From contig NC_009042.1 of assembly GCF_000209165.1 (NCBI RefSeq), positions 1,736,001 to 1,800,000 of the forward strand: 64,000 nucleotides of DNA, written 5' to 3'. This document shows, piece after piece, positions 26,962-36,469 of this stretch. The notes beneath the pieces were generated by a model, which saw only the letters and a program-made list of their open reading frames with translations, made no database searches and was not told where the DNA came from. The DNA comes from Scheffersomyces stipitis CBS 6054 (lineage: Eukaryota; Ascomycota; Pichiomycetes; Serinales; Debaryomycetaceae). Each line of letters opens with the position of its first letter. Within the stretch, counting starts at the first letter, position 1. The position numbers and the translations under genes are program-made.

Positions 26962-29241
26962 ATGTTTAAAGGAGTGTTCCCAAGATCCAGAGAAAGGGAG
27001 AATTCGTTTGGATTTCCACGAGTTGGAGCAGGGATTTCAAGTGCTCCTTCTAGTTCCAGCTCTGAAGGCAATAGTTCAGAAGAGATGATACTTAGCGGCG
27101 ATGTTCCTAAATTGAAGAAAAGTAGATCATTCTGTATTCCAATAGAGCCTCATAATCTTGAAAAATTGGCAAACGAAAGCTCTCAAGATGTTAATGAAAG
27201 TTTTGATCCTTTCTCCCCTTCAAGACTTGAAAGGAGCAAGAGTATGACTTTCAGTTTAGAAAGGAAAAGTAGCTTCGGAGTTCTTTCAAGACCAAAATCT
27301 GTTACATTTAGCTTGCTTGAAGAGGAAAGAGTCGATGACGAGCAGGAGGTTTCAAACGGGTTTCTTGAAGAAGCAGGAGGTGTACGCGAGGAGATGGTTA
27401 CAAAGGAAAGGTTGTTTTCTCCAAGAGAAGATGAAGCAGATGACGAGAAGTCCAACACCAACACGAACTCCGACATTCCAACACCAAACTTACACTCAGA
27501 GTATGATGGCCCAGGAAATTACGGAGAGTCAAATGAATTCAATTGTTCATCAGAGTATTCTTCTCCTCTTGAAGAAAAGCAAGAACCAGAAGTTAAATTT
27601 GAGACAATAAGGGACTACAGAAGCTACGAAAATGATATCCAAAGTTTGTTCTCCAAAGAGTTAACAGGAAGTGAACCTGACTTTTCGGAGCCACTAGAAG
27701 AGCCTCATACAATTACCAAGAACAGTGAAGTCCAAACTGCCGAAGAAGAAGATGAAGTATTTCACTCCTTAAAAGCACTTGCTGCTTTAACAGGCATTGA
27801 AGATATAGCTTTGAAATACGCCAACAATTACGAACTCTCATCAATAATCTTTTCTTTGGCTAAAAGTATTGAATCTAAAATTAGAGATACTACTTCCAAA
27901 TTGGAGTCGAGGAATGCCGAATATCTTGAATTGGAGAATCAGCACGAGATTGAAATGACACAACAAGTGGAAGAATTCGAACAATTGAAGAATGAAAAAA
28001 ACCTCCTTAATGCTGAGTATGAAACCTTTAAACAAAATACCGTTCTTGAAAAAGAAGAAGAAACCGAGAAGTGGAATCGTTACTACAAGCACCAGAATGA
28101 GCTCCGCGAAATCGTGAATGAGAAGGTGGAAGCTTTGAAGACAATAAGTTTGAGCGGATATGAAGTTTCCACCTACGGTAACCTCGTTGAAGCTGTTAAA
28201 GCAGTGGTTGAAAGCGAAAGTAGCCTAAAAGAGGAAGTGAGCTTGTTCAAAGGTATCCAAGAAGAGAAAGAGAAACAGGAAAATGAAGATAAGAAAGAAC
28301 TCCAGAGTACTAAAGATGCACTCAATTCAGTAATCTTTGGACTCGACTCGGCAATTGCAGAGAAAGAACAACTTCAATACAAGTTTGACGAACTAAAAGC
28401 CCAAGTTCTGAGAAACAACCTAAATGAATCTGAAAAGAATGAGGAACATGCTGAAGATGAAAAATTGGTTCTGCTTCAGTACAAACAAGCTTTGAGTCCG
28501 AACGAAATGGCTGCGAAAATTAATTCTGCAACGATTAAATCACTATCAACTCAACAGGAACATCAGATACACACATTGAACAAATTGCTTGAAGAAACTG
28601 AACATAACATAAAAGATGCTCTAGAAAAGACAACAAGTAACTTACTGGAATATCCAGGAATGTTGAAGCACAAAGAACAGGAGATTATTGACCTAAAAGA
28701 ACTACTTATTCTTCACGAGAGATCCGAATCACAGCTCAACGAATCATTGAGAAACTGGAAGAACGACCACCAGAATTTAATGAAACAGGTCGAGAAGCTT
28801 ACTGCTAAGGTGGATTTGTCGAAAAAGCAAAAGGATGCAGCTTCTGTTACAATTAATTCCTTGAAAGAATCTTTGGCCCAAATGGTCTCAGAAAAGATAG
28901 AGCTTTCCAAGTTAAACTCTATTCTACAACAGTACAACAATGACCTTGTGAAATGTTCCTTGCAAACTTATAAAGGGTGTTATGAAGGGTTATCACCACT
29001 TCTCTACGAAGAATCTAGAACCTATTACTTGCGATTGTACGAGTTTATCGAATCCAAAAAGGAAAATATCCCTGCTATCGAGAAGATGTCCAGATTCTTC
29101 ATAAGATCCATTCAGGACTTAGCAGATCAATTCAGAGCTAATGAAGAGCTTCTAGAGAAGGAAATACAAGGGAAACAAGCAGGATTCAAGGATATATTCA
29201 CTGGAATCACAGTATCAGCACAATCAAATAACTCATTTTGA
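26962..29241 (+). CDS. Long coiled-coil protein of unknown function
   Basis: A 759-residue protein. The first 270 residues are acidic and Ser-rich and include three related basophilic-kinase-like sites: KKSRSFCIP, RSKSMTFSLE and RPKSVTFSLLE. From about 290 to 700 the sequence is almost continuous heptad-type coiled coil (for example EFEQLKNEKNLLNAEYETFK and VEKLTAKVDLSKKQKD). The C-terminus (CYEGLSPLLYEESRTYYLRL, then FIRSIQDLADQFRANEELLE) is less repetitive and may be a targeting domain. Length and layout suggest a spindle pole, cytoskeletal or vesicle-tether scaffold, but no orthologue is recognised. The ATG at 26962 is 175 bp after the ABC gene stop. Confidence 0.6.
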   Translation: MFKGVFPRSRERENSFGFPRVGAGISSAPSSSSSEGNSSEEMILSGDVPKLKKSRSFCIPIEPHNLEKLANESSQDVNESFDPFSPSRLERSKSMTFSLERKSSFGVLSRPKSVTFSLLEEERVDDEQEVSNGFLEEAGGVREEMVTKERLFSPREDEADDEKSNTNTNSDIPTPNLHSEYDGPGNYGESNEFNCSSEYSSPLEEKQEPEVKFETIRDYRSYENDIQSLFSKELTGSEPDFSEPLEEPHTITKNSEVQTAEEEDEVFHSLKALAALTGIEDIALKYANNYELSSIIFSLAKSIESKIRDTTSKLESRNAEYLELENQHEIEMTQQVEEFEQLKNEKNLLNAEYETFKQNTVLEKEEETEKWNRYYKHQNELREIVNEKVEALKTISLSGYEVSTYGNLVEAVKAVVESESSLKEEVSLFKGIQEEKEKQENEDKKELQSTKDALNSVIFGLDSAIAEKEQLQYKFDELKAQVLRNNLNESEKNEEHAEDEKLVLLQYKQALSPNEMAAKINSATIKSLSTQQEHQIHTLNKLLEETEHNIKDALEKTTSNLLEYPGMLKHKEQEIIDLKELLILHERSESQLNESLRNWKNDHQNLMKQVEKLTAKVDLSKKQKDAASVTINSLKESLAQMVSEKIELSKLNSILQQYNNDLVKCSLQTYKGCYEGLSPLLYEESRTYYLRLYEFIESKKENIPAIEKMSRFFIRSIQDLADQFRANEELLEKEIQGKQAGFKDIFTGITVSAQSNNSF

Positions 29242-29294
29242 GTCAACGAGATTTCTAGATAGTCTATATACGACGTCTTCTCTTTCGAATGCAA

Positions 29295-30881
29295 CTAACG
29301 TGAAAAGCACGTATCAACAAAATTTCCACCTTGTAGCAAGCCCGTGAGTACTCCTGGTAGAACTTCGACCTGTAACGGTTCGAATGGAAAACTTTCTCCA
29401 TCCACTGAAATATAATGCTGCTCATTCCGCGGTATCTTTGGAATCAATCTGTAAGACGAAATCTTAGCATGATGTACTTTTTCGTTATGAACATGCAATC
29501 CCTTGTCTAAGGACATGAGAATGGAAGCGGTTTCCATTACAGAGGTTTTAGTATCTGTGAGGATCATGTCCATAGATCCGTCATTTGGTAGAGCTGCTGG
29601 AAAAAACTGGACATCGTTGGAAATATATGGCATCTTACCTACGTAGAGAATGTTGACATTGTCCGATATGTTTTGGCTTATTTTAGTCCATGATTCAGGT
29701 GGTGGATGGTTCAATTTTGGTCCCTTGACTTGCAACCGCTCTTCATTCAATAGTGGCAATTCACCATCATCTTGTGAATGATGTTCTATGCGAGCTGCTG
29801 TCGAATTTGAATTCTGGTGATAAGTGTCGAAATGGGCAGAGAGTTCTTGTTTTGAATTGGTCAAGAAATCGACATACAATTCACAGGGAAACTTTCTTCT
29901 TGCCAAAATACCGTGTAAAACCCCAACATCAAATCTGATCGCCCCCATCCACCTCAAATGTTCCGTGCCAATATCAGCATCCGCAATAACACCATAACAT
30001 TGCGTCAAGAAGGATAACTTGATTTTCTCGTTAGGACCTACACCTTGAGTCACAGCCATGAGGTCAAGCTTAGTTCTCTTTGCCTTTAACATATGAAAAG
30101 TAGCCATGGAAGCATCATTACTTCCATGGGTACTGAGAGAAAGGGCATTACCAGAGCCACACGGAAGTTGGGTGATGGCTATTTTGTTGAAAGCAGACAC
30201 GCCCTTATCTGGCCTTTCGTAAAAACCGTTAATGATTTCATGCGGGATTCCATCTCCTGAACAACATGCTATTACATCGTACTTGGAGATATCTAGTTCA
30301 CGCCCGATATCGATTCCATGCTTGTGGTAACTTGTTTCCTGAATAGTAATCTTGGCTCTGGCCGCCTTTAAAATTGGCTTTATTTCCGTATTGTAGATCT
30401 TCAAAGCCTTTCCTTGACCACCGTGAGGATTTATAATCACCAAGACTGACGGTTTCACGATATGGTTCTTGTAGGATTTAGCTAGTATTGAATTAGATAA
30501 TTCCTGGAGATTGTTATAGAGAGCACGGTAGTTTTGGATCAGAATACGCAAGGTGACTGGCTCGAGCGACAACTTGCCCTTTGGTTTGACGTATGTGATT
30601 TCCAAGTCGTCTTCTTGGACCTGGCCCGTTTCATCAATGACAGGCTGTACCCAGAGGATGTTTCTGTATGGAATTCTTGAACGGTTATCTTCCAACTCGT
30701 AAGCCGGACCGGGTGCAGATTTCCAGCTGCAAAATGAATATGTACTGTCCACAGAGTCATCCTCAATTGCTAGCAATTCCTGGGAATCAATCTGGATCCC
30801 GAAGTCTTGAAGCGTCGCGCGTATGGAGTCCTGCTGGTGGTATATGAGCCTTTCTGTGCTGAGATTATTATGGAGGGTCAT
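29295..30881 (-). CDS. LCB4: Sphingoid long-chain base kinase (Lcb4/Lcb5)
   Basis: The frame is open to 31019 with no ATG; the first ATG is at 30879-30881, giving 528 residues. The diacylglycerol-kinase catalytic fold is clear: NPHGGQGK (about 151-158), the active-site loop CSGDGIPHEIINGF (about 207-220), then LPCGSGNALS and an LDLMAV block. A variable acidic/His-rich insert lies around 375-400. The C-terminal C5-type segment includes ISVDGESFPFEPLQVEVLPG. The enzyme phosphorylates phytosphingosine and dihydrosphingosine at membranes. S. cerevisiae has two paralogues; which one this corresponds to cannot be read. It is convergent with the coiled-coil gene, about 50 bp apart. Confidence 0.88.
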   Translation of the reverse strand: MTLHNNLSTERLIYHQQDSIRATLQDFGIQIDSQELLAIEDDSVDSTYSFCSWKSAPGPAYELEDNRSRIPYRNILWVQPVIDETGQVQEDDLEITYVKPKGKLSLEPVTLRILIQNYRALYNNLQELSNSILAKSYKNHIVKPSVLVIINPHGGQGKALKIYNTEIKPILKAARAKITIQETSYHKHGIDIGRELDISKYDVIACCSGDGIPHEIINGFYERPDKGVSAFNKIAITQLPCGSGNALSLSTHGSNDASMATFHMLKAKRTKLDLMAVTQGVGPNEKIKLSFLTQCYGVIADADIGTEHLRWMGAIRFDVGVLHGILARRKFPCELYVDFLTNSKQELSAHFDTYHQNSNSTAARIEHHSQDDGELPLLNEERLQVKGPKLNHPPPESWTKISQNISDNVNILYVGKMPYISNDVQFFPAALPNDGSMDMILTDTKTSVMETASILMSLDKGLHVHNEKVHHAKISSYRLIPKIPRNEQHYISVDGESFPFEPLQVEVLPGVLTGLLQGGNFVDTCFSR

Positions 30882-31788
30882 ATTGTGGCGTATGAAGTCA
30901 AAACTAGGCGGCAACACAGAGAAGGGGAAACAGATAAGATTAAATACGAGAATTGAAAAGATATGAAGAAAAGTGAATAAATTGTATGTGAGTAGCTGGG
31001 GCAAATGTTTATTTTTCACCGCTTACCGCGCCTGCTCGCTTCTTGGTACAATAAGAAAAATTAAAATCTAAAAGGCCCGTAATATGAATGCCAAAAGATA
31101 TTAAGCGATATTGAGCCTATGAATTTCTTTCAAAATATGGCTTTCTGTGGGTATATGAACTTCTATGAAGTAAACAAAATGAACAGATTATGACCAATCC
31201 CTGGAAGATTTAACTGTTGAGAAAATAAAGATCTTTGGATCTGAGAGCATATGCCCGTCTATCTAGGCTTGCAATTGAAAGACAGTAGATGAACAAATAA
31301 GAAATACCATATCTAGATATAAACTAGTTACTTGCATACATGTGTTATAGACTTATAATGACATCTCCGACTACATCTATTTTTCTTCAGCAGAATACTC
31401 CAGCTGGACTACGATAGCTCTAGGGATACACAACAACTCTCAAGAGTAGATATGTCACAACTAATTCTTCAACAGAAGTACACTTACGTTCAAGAAGCCG
31501 TATATTCTTGACTAATACTATACATCCAACTACTCGAACCCAGCAGGTATCCAGCAAATGCAATTCTAATATACTCCCTCAAATATAGCCCTGCTGGCCC
31601 TGCTGGCCCTGCCATATGTATGGTCTGGTTATTCGCAGCACCAGTACCCAAACCTTTGGGGTATCATCACGGAGATTGCTATCACCATGCAGGCCACCAA
31701 CCATGACTTCATCTATTTTATCCGAAATCGATATTTGAAGAGTCTTAGTAAGTGGTATTAGTATTGCCTTCACCAATACCATAGCAAG
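30882..31788. other. Divergent intergenic region upstream of LCB4 and the EEP gene
   Basis: This 907-bp region includes a 2.8-copy tandem of GCCCTGCTG (31588-31612) about 180 bp upstream of the EEP gene. ATG-less frames only; no RNA gene is recognised. Confidence 0.4.
31588..31612 (+). repeat. 9-bp tandem repeat, 2.8 copies
   Basis: GCCCTGCTG is repeated at 31588-31596 and 31597-31605, with a partial third unit to 31612. It is a GC-rich patch in an A/T-rich promoter. Confidence 0.8.
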
Positions 31789-32751
31789 ATGGGAATCTCC
31801 GCTCTCTTCAGGAAGGCTGCCAGACTGAAGTCTAACGGGAATCCCATTTCTTCAAGTACCGGCACATCCCAAAACCCCACAATTAGCCATGGAGACAGGG
31901 CTAGCGATGCTCATCTTAGCCAAAAGGAACAAACAACTAATTCTAACCCCAGACGCAAATCTGTAGAGCCTGTAACGATACAATTGTATTCGCATAACAT
32001 ACGTTGCGACACCTGGAACCTCAAACGGAATGAAGAGTCTTGGGCAAAGAGGAGAGCCAGAGTTATAGACTGTATTACCCACTGTTCAGCTCATCTTCCC
32101 ACCATAGTGGGTCTCCAAGAAGTCAAGAAGAACCAGTTGGACGATATAATCCAAGGTTTAGGCTCTGGATGGGACTACTTTGGCGTTGGTAGAGACGATG
32201 GCATTGATAAAGGAGAATTTGCACCCATTTTCTACAAATCATCGGAGTGGCAGTTAGTATCTGGAACCACATACTGGTTGAGCGAAACACCTGCTAAGCC
32301 AAGTAAAGGCTGGGACGCAGCACTACCCCGTATAGTAACCTCCATAATAGTTAAACACAAGCAGCTGGGTAGGGAAATCAAATGTATGAACACCCACTAT
32401 GACCATAAAGGAAAAGAAGCCAGAAACAACTCTTCCAGAATGATAAAAGAACTAGCTTCTGACCATAGCCATGTATGCTGTGTACTTGGAGACTTCAACG
32501 CTGAACCTGACCATGTGGCCTATCTGATTCTTGCATCAGGCAACTTGTTGGATACAGCTACAAATTGTTTTAAGAGAGATGGCTTTCAGTATACTTTCTC
32601 TGGTTTCAGCAAGGAAGAAAGTGAAAGTACCATAGATTATATCTGGGTAACACTTCCAGCTCGTATCCTAAAGTTCCATGTGATGAATAATGAATTCAAT
32701 GACAGAAACTTCTCCGACCACCGTCCTCTCAGTACAATTATCCAAATCTAG
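31789..32751 (+). CDS. Endonuclease/exonuclease/phosphatase-fold protein
   Basis: A 320-residue protein with a disordered 60-residue N-terminus and an EEP domain (about 62-320). Catalytic motifs are visible: the N-terminal LYSHNIRCDTWN, the metal-binding glutamate in IVGLQEVKK, MNTHYDHKG, the Asp-Asn pair in VLGDFNAEPDH, and the terminal Asp-His in FSDHRPLS. This family includes nucleases, deadenylases and inositol phosphatases; the sequence is closest in feel to secreted or cytosolic fungal EEP proteins of unknown substrate. No signal peptide is evident at the chosen ATG (31789-31791), although the first 13 residues are basic and amphipathic. The substrate is not known. Confidence 0.85.
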   Translation: MGISALFRKAARLKSNGNPISSSTGTSQNPTISHGDRASDAHLSQKEQTTNSNPRRKSVEPVTIQLYSHNIRCDTWNLKRNEESWAKRRARVIDCITHCSAHLPTIVGLQEVKKNQLDDIIQGLGSGWDYFGVGRDDGIDKGEFAPIFYKSSEWQLVSGTTYWLSETPAKPSKGWDAALPRIVTSIIVKHKQLGREIKCMNTHYDHKGKEARNNSSRMIKELASDHSHVCCVLGDFNAEPDHVAYLILASGNLLDTATNCFKRDGFQYTFSGFSKEESESTIDYIWVTLPARILKFHVMNNEFNDRNFSDHRPLSTIIQI

Positions 32752-32901
32752 ACCCAGCCTAAATCTCTACAATTTCTGATAGATATAAAAAACTTTATAT
32801 TAATGATAGCAATATATGACGTGTACGAAGAATTGTAACTATCAAAGAATCGAGTCTAAAGAATCAACAACTATTTAGAACATGTTTCTCTAACGTACTC
32901 A

Positions 32902-35769
32902 TTATTCTTCTTCCAATTCTTTTAAGTCTTCAGCACTCAAAGTGAAAGGTTCAGGAATAGGAGCTTCCGTTGTATTCAATTGGCGCACAGTCCGTATTAT
33001 TTCAACTGGCTCTTCAGGCTTCGTATCTTCCAAAACAATAATACCACTGGTGCCTCTGAATTTCCTTATTGGTACAAATCTATCATCTTTAATGAAAGAA
33101 ACATAATTGGACTGAGCAGGCAACACTCTGGTAAGATTAGAAACCTTGAATGCTGTCTTAGTGTAACGAACTGGCACAGACTCATTCTTGTTGTCCTTCG
33201 AATCTTCAGATTTGTCACTCTTGTCCTTTGCTTCGTCCTTATCTTTCTTTTCATCACTTAATACTTCAACCTTGGGCTTTTCTTCAGGTTTTTCGTCGTC
33301 TTCGTGCTTCTTGCCCAACTTCTTCTTGGCTCTAGTTTTTGCTCTTGCAGTAGTAGACAACACAGCAGTTGCTATCTTGTCCGGTTGTTTCTCCTTAGCC
33401 TCTTCCACCTTTGGAGGGTACTGGAATAATTCTGGTTTGGTGTGGCAGTTGAACTCGAACTGAGGTGCCTTCAAGTCGCCTCTAACACCAATAATCGATG
33501 TAGGAGCAAAAGACAACGACAAAAAGTGTGCCAATGGGAACCAGTACCAGGATTGAACAAACACCGTCAAACCAACAATAGCCTTGATATTCAAGGTGTT
33601 AGTCTGGGCATTCTCCAAATGAATAGTAACATTACGCCCACCTGCATCTATTATACCCTGAGCCAAAGTAGCACCAAACTTAGCCAAAGCATCTTCGTGT
33701 TTATTCTTAATGGTATCAGCAAGCTGTTTGGTGAAGTCCTTAACCTTTGGATAGGCGAATTCGTTCTGTTGTATCAAAATCATGGAGCTGGCAATCAAAG
33801 CTCCCTGTCTTACAAAATCAACAGGATCCTTAGTCAATGGCTCAAGAACTTCAATTGCCGGAGCATAGGCCCTACCAGCACAAGAAATACCCAAAGCAAG
33901 AGCAGTACCATAACGAACGTGTGGATTATGAGATTGAGACAACAATTCCACAATTTGTGGGGCAGCTGTGTAATCACGGATCAACAAGAATCCTAAACCA
34001 AGAACGGAGGCTCTTCTGACGTCATCAGATGGATCGGAAACAGCATAATGCAACAATTTCTTTATGGCAGAGTTGCTGCCGGTACCCGCATATGCCAAAG
34101 AAATAGTGAAAGCACCACCATATCTTAAGATAGAAGACTCTTGAGTCATCAACTTGTCAATTATACCATCAGCCTTCTCTTCACGACCATAGTTCAACAA
34201 TGCAATACCGATAGCCAAACCACGGATGATATTCTCATGCTGGGTCTCTTGAGCATAGGTGAGCATATCGTTTATGGCGTTTTCGTTACCAGAACCCAAC
34301 ATCACCAAACCCATAGCCAAACCAGCAGCTTGTCCAGAAATAGCCGAATCAGAATACAAGACTACCTTAAGAGCCTCGTAAAGACTTTCGCTTCCAGAAG
34401 CCATACCTGCTACACCAGCCCCCAAAGCAGCACCATGCAACATGACATCGGTATCATTGCTTCCTGCGGAGTTTCCGTGTTCATCAATATACAGCTTCAA
34501 GTAGTCAATAATTTCTCTTCCGTGACCAGCGTAGATCAAACCCAATGCAAACAAAGAACCACCTTTAGTATGAGGAGCACCAGAAGAACCAGGAAGATAT
34601 GGCTTTAAGATACTACGTCCTTGAGATAAGTTGCCCTTGTGAATTACACCCAAGGCTGCTGTAGCAGAAAATTTGGACCAATTGGTAGCTCTGCCCAACC
34701 ATTCCAAATTCTTTCTGAAGAAAGAGTCGTCTGTCGTACCAGCATGCATAAATGCATTGGCAAAGGTTACGGCAGAATGGAAAATAGATGATCTACCTTC
34801 CAACAAGTTCTTGGTCTTGTTCAAAATGGTGATGTCTGTGTTGTTGTTTTTGTATAAGAAGGTGATATCCAAATCACATGTAGGTACACCGGACAAGATC
34901 GTCAAGATCTTCTTGAGAATGGCATTGGTCTGATCAAGCGTCTTGTCGCTACTTAAGACATTGATCACATTATCCAACAATTCCTGCGAAGCAGTATTTA
35001 CCAAGTCAAACGAAGCCTGGTAGGCAATCAAGTCTTCCTTCTTGTCTACCAATTCTTTAAAAAGTTCTATAGCCAAAGTTGAGTCATTCAACTGGACAAT
35101 GATCTTGATCACGGTGAAGAAATCGTGATTGTTGGACAAAGTCATCAACAACTGGATCAACGAATTCAACACTTTCGTTCTGAAAGTCGTATTGTTAATA
35201 ACAGTGTTAGAACACACCAACACGTAGTTTATTAAGTTCAATGCGTTTTCTTCGTTGCTCTTGATTTGCTGTTTCAATATGTCTTCTACAATATCCAATC
35301 TGAAGCTTTCCAATGAGATACCAAGGGCCAACTTCAACTCGTTGGCAGAGATACACTTTTCCAACATCTTGTTGAAGACTGCAGCCAAGCGAGTGTCGAT
35401 CTCTACGGAGTCATCAGAAAACTTCTTCTGCGATAATGAGTTGTAGAGATTGATACATTGCGAAACAATGGTTTCAATATACTGAGACTGTTCTTCAATG
35501 TTGAACTCATCACCAGCAAATAACGAGTACTTGACGGAAGCTTCAAAATCGCCCAAATTGTAGTAGACTTTTGAGACAATAAGTGCAGCCAACGATCTGC
35601 TGACAAAGTTTTCGTTTTCGTAGAGTTCTTCCAAGTCTGTAATGTTGTTAGCGATCTCAGCCCACAACTGGTCAACAACGTTGTTCAACGATTGTAAGGC
35701 ATATGACTTCAAGCTGTCATCTTGCTCAACTAAAAGAGCCAAGTACGGAGCAGCAGATACCAAAGCCAT
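32902..35769 (-). CDS. RPN2: 26S proteasome regulatory subunit Rpn2
   Basis: A 955-residue protein, close to the usual length. Rpn2 is the large non-ATPase scaffold of the 19S base, docking Rpn13 and Rpn1/Rpt subunits. The N-terminal helical repeats (about 1-350) are followed by proteasome/cyclosome repeats (about 390-710), for example HGAALGAGVAGMASGSES, GQAAGLAMGLVMLGSGNE and VRRASVLGLGFLLIRD. A KEKE-type charged insert (about 815-870) and the terminal FTLSAEDLKELEEE are also typical. The ATG at 35767-35769 starts in the conserved first helix. Upstream lie a TGACTCA site at 35850 and a PACE-like GGTGGCAA at 36010, both plausible stress-response inputs. SER33 follows, as in S. cerevisiae. 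Confidence 0.95.
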   Translation of the reverse strand: MALVSAAPYLALLVEQDDSLKSYALQSLNNVVDQLWAEIANNITDLEELYENENFVSRSLAALIVSKVYYNLGDFEASVKYSLFAGDEFNIEEQSQYIETIVSQCINLYNSLSQKKFSDDSVEIDTRLAAVFNKMLEKCISANELKLALGISLESFRLDIVEDILKQQIKSNEENALNLINYVLVCSNTVINNTTFRTKVLNSLIQLLMTLSNNHDFFTVIKIIVQLNDSTLAIELFKELVDKKEDLIAYQASFDLVNTASQELLDNVINVLSSDKTLDQTNAILKKILTILSGVPTCDLDITFLYKNNNTDITILNKTKNLLEGRSSIFHSAVTFANAFMHAGTTDDSFFRKNLEWLGRATNWSKFSATAALGVIHKGNLSQGRSILKPYLPGSSGAPHTKGGSLFALGLIYAGHGREIIDYLKLYIDEHGNSAGSNDTDVMLHGAALGAGVAGMASGSESLYEALKVVLYSDSAISGQAAGLAMGLVMLGSGNENAINDMLTYAQETQHENIIRGLAIGIALLNYGREEKADGIIDKLMTQESSILRYGGAFTISLAYAGTGSNSAIKKLLHYAVSDPSDDVRRASVLGLGFLLIRDYTAAPQIVELLSQSHNPHVRYGTALALGISCAGRAYAPAIEVLEPLTKDPVDFVRQGALIASSMILIQQNEFAYPKVKDFTKQLADTIKNKHEDALAKFGATLAQGIIDAGGRNVTIHLENAQTNTLNIKAIVGLTVFVQSWYWFPLAHFLSLSFAPTSIIGVRGDLKAPQFEFNCHTKPELFQYPPKVEEAKEKQPDKIATAVLSTTARAKTRAKKKLGKKHEDDEKPEEKPKVEVLSDEKKDKDEAKDKSDKSEDSKDNKNESVPVRYTKTAFKVSNLTRVLPAQSNYVSFIKDDRFVPIRKFRGTSGIIVLEDTKPEEPVEIIRTVRQLNTTEAPIPEPFTLSAEDLKELEEE

Positions 35770-35849
35770 TTTATTAATGATTTATAGAGATGTGGTGGAT
35801 GTTGTGTAAATCGTTGAATGCAATCACCGAGAGATATGAAGAATGTAAA

Positions 35850-35856
35850 TGACTCA
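35850..35856. promoter_or_regulatory. TGACTCA bZIP (Gcn4/AP-1-type) site
   Basis: A perfect TGACTCA palindrome lies about 80 bp upstream of the RPN2 start codon. Gcn4- or AP-1-type factors bind this sequence; function here is inferred. Confidence 0.45.
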
Positions 35857-36009
35857 GGATAAGAAAATGATTTTTAACTTTCTCTGACTCGATAGCAATA
35901 GTCTGAAGGCTCTGGATGGTTACAATCAGCGATAAAGATTCAATTCCCAACACTAGTCTACTAATCAGACACTTCGGGATAAATAGTGGTAGATTATAAA
36001 GTTATTTAG

Positions 36010-36017
36010 TTGCCACC
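36010..36017 (-). promoter_or_regulatory. PACE-like element (GGTGGCAA)
   Basis: Read on the minus strand this is GGTGGCAA, eight of nine bases of the S. cerevisiae proteasome element GGTGGCAAA bound by Rpn4. It is about 240 bp upstream of RPN2 and in the gene's orientation. Candida Rpn4 is reported to prefer a shifted motif, so relevance is uncertain. Confidence 0.4.
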
Positions 36018-36469
36018 AAAGTCGAGACTTTCGGTTGAGAGTGTGCAGGTGCAACTGCGGGTTACCCGGAGAATGATCCATAGTTAACAAGAAAACACTT
36101 CAATATGGGTCAATTGTCATGAAGTTTGGGTATATGAGACGTGAATTGCATTACCAATGTCGGATTACTATTGTTATTAGAATTTGTCCCTTTGTATTTT
36201 GTTGTCGTTAAATATCTATCAATATTTTCAGTGTGTTGAAATGGAAATGGGTGCAAAAAATTGAATGAAAAACGAGCATTTATGGAGAGACCGTTATCAT
36301 GAGGACAGCACAACACGCCAGTCTAATATGTTACAATACGGGTGGGAAGGACTTCACGACAAGACTACACTCTTCCGCTTCTTGACCGGTATGGCCACAC
36401 CTACACTCAATCTATAGTAGCATTAATTAGTATATACGCATAGGTAGATTTTTAGAACATTTATATAAT

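Larger units (their letters stand above)
35770..36469. other. RPN2 promoter and SER33 3' flank
   Basis: This 700-bp region contains the two candidate regulatory sites listed separately. A leftward 68-codon frame near 36110-36316 has no recognisable features. No RNA gene was seen. Confidence 0.45.

Noticed and set aside
31532..31542. TACTCGAACCC resembling a reverse tRNA B box
   Set aside because: The flanking bases do not form a T-arm stem, and no A box or acceptor stem could be found nearby.
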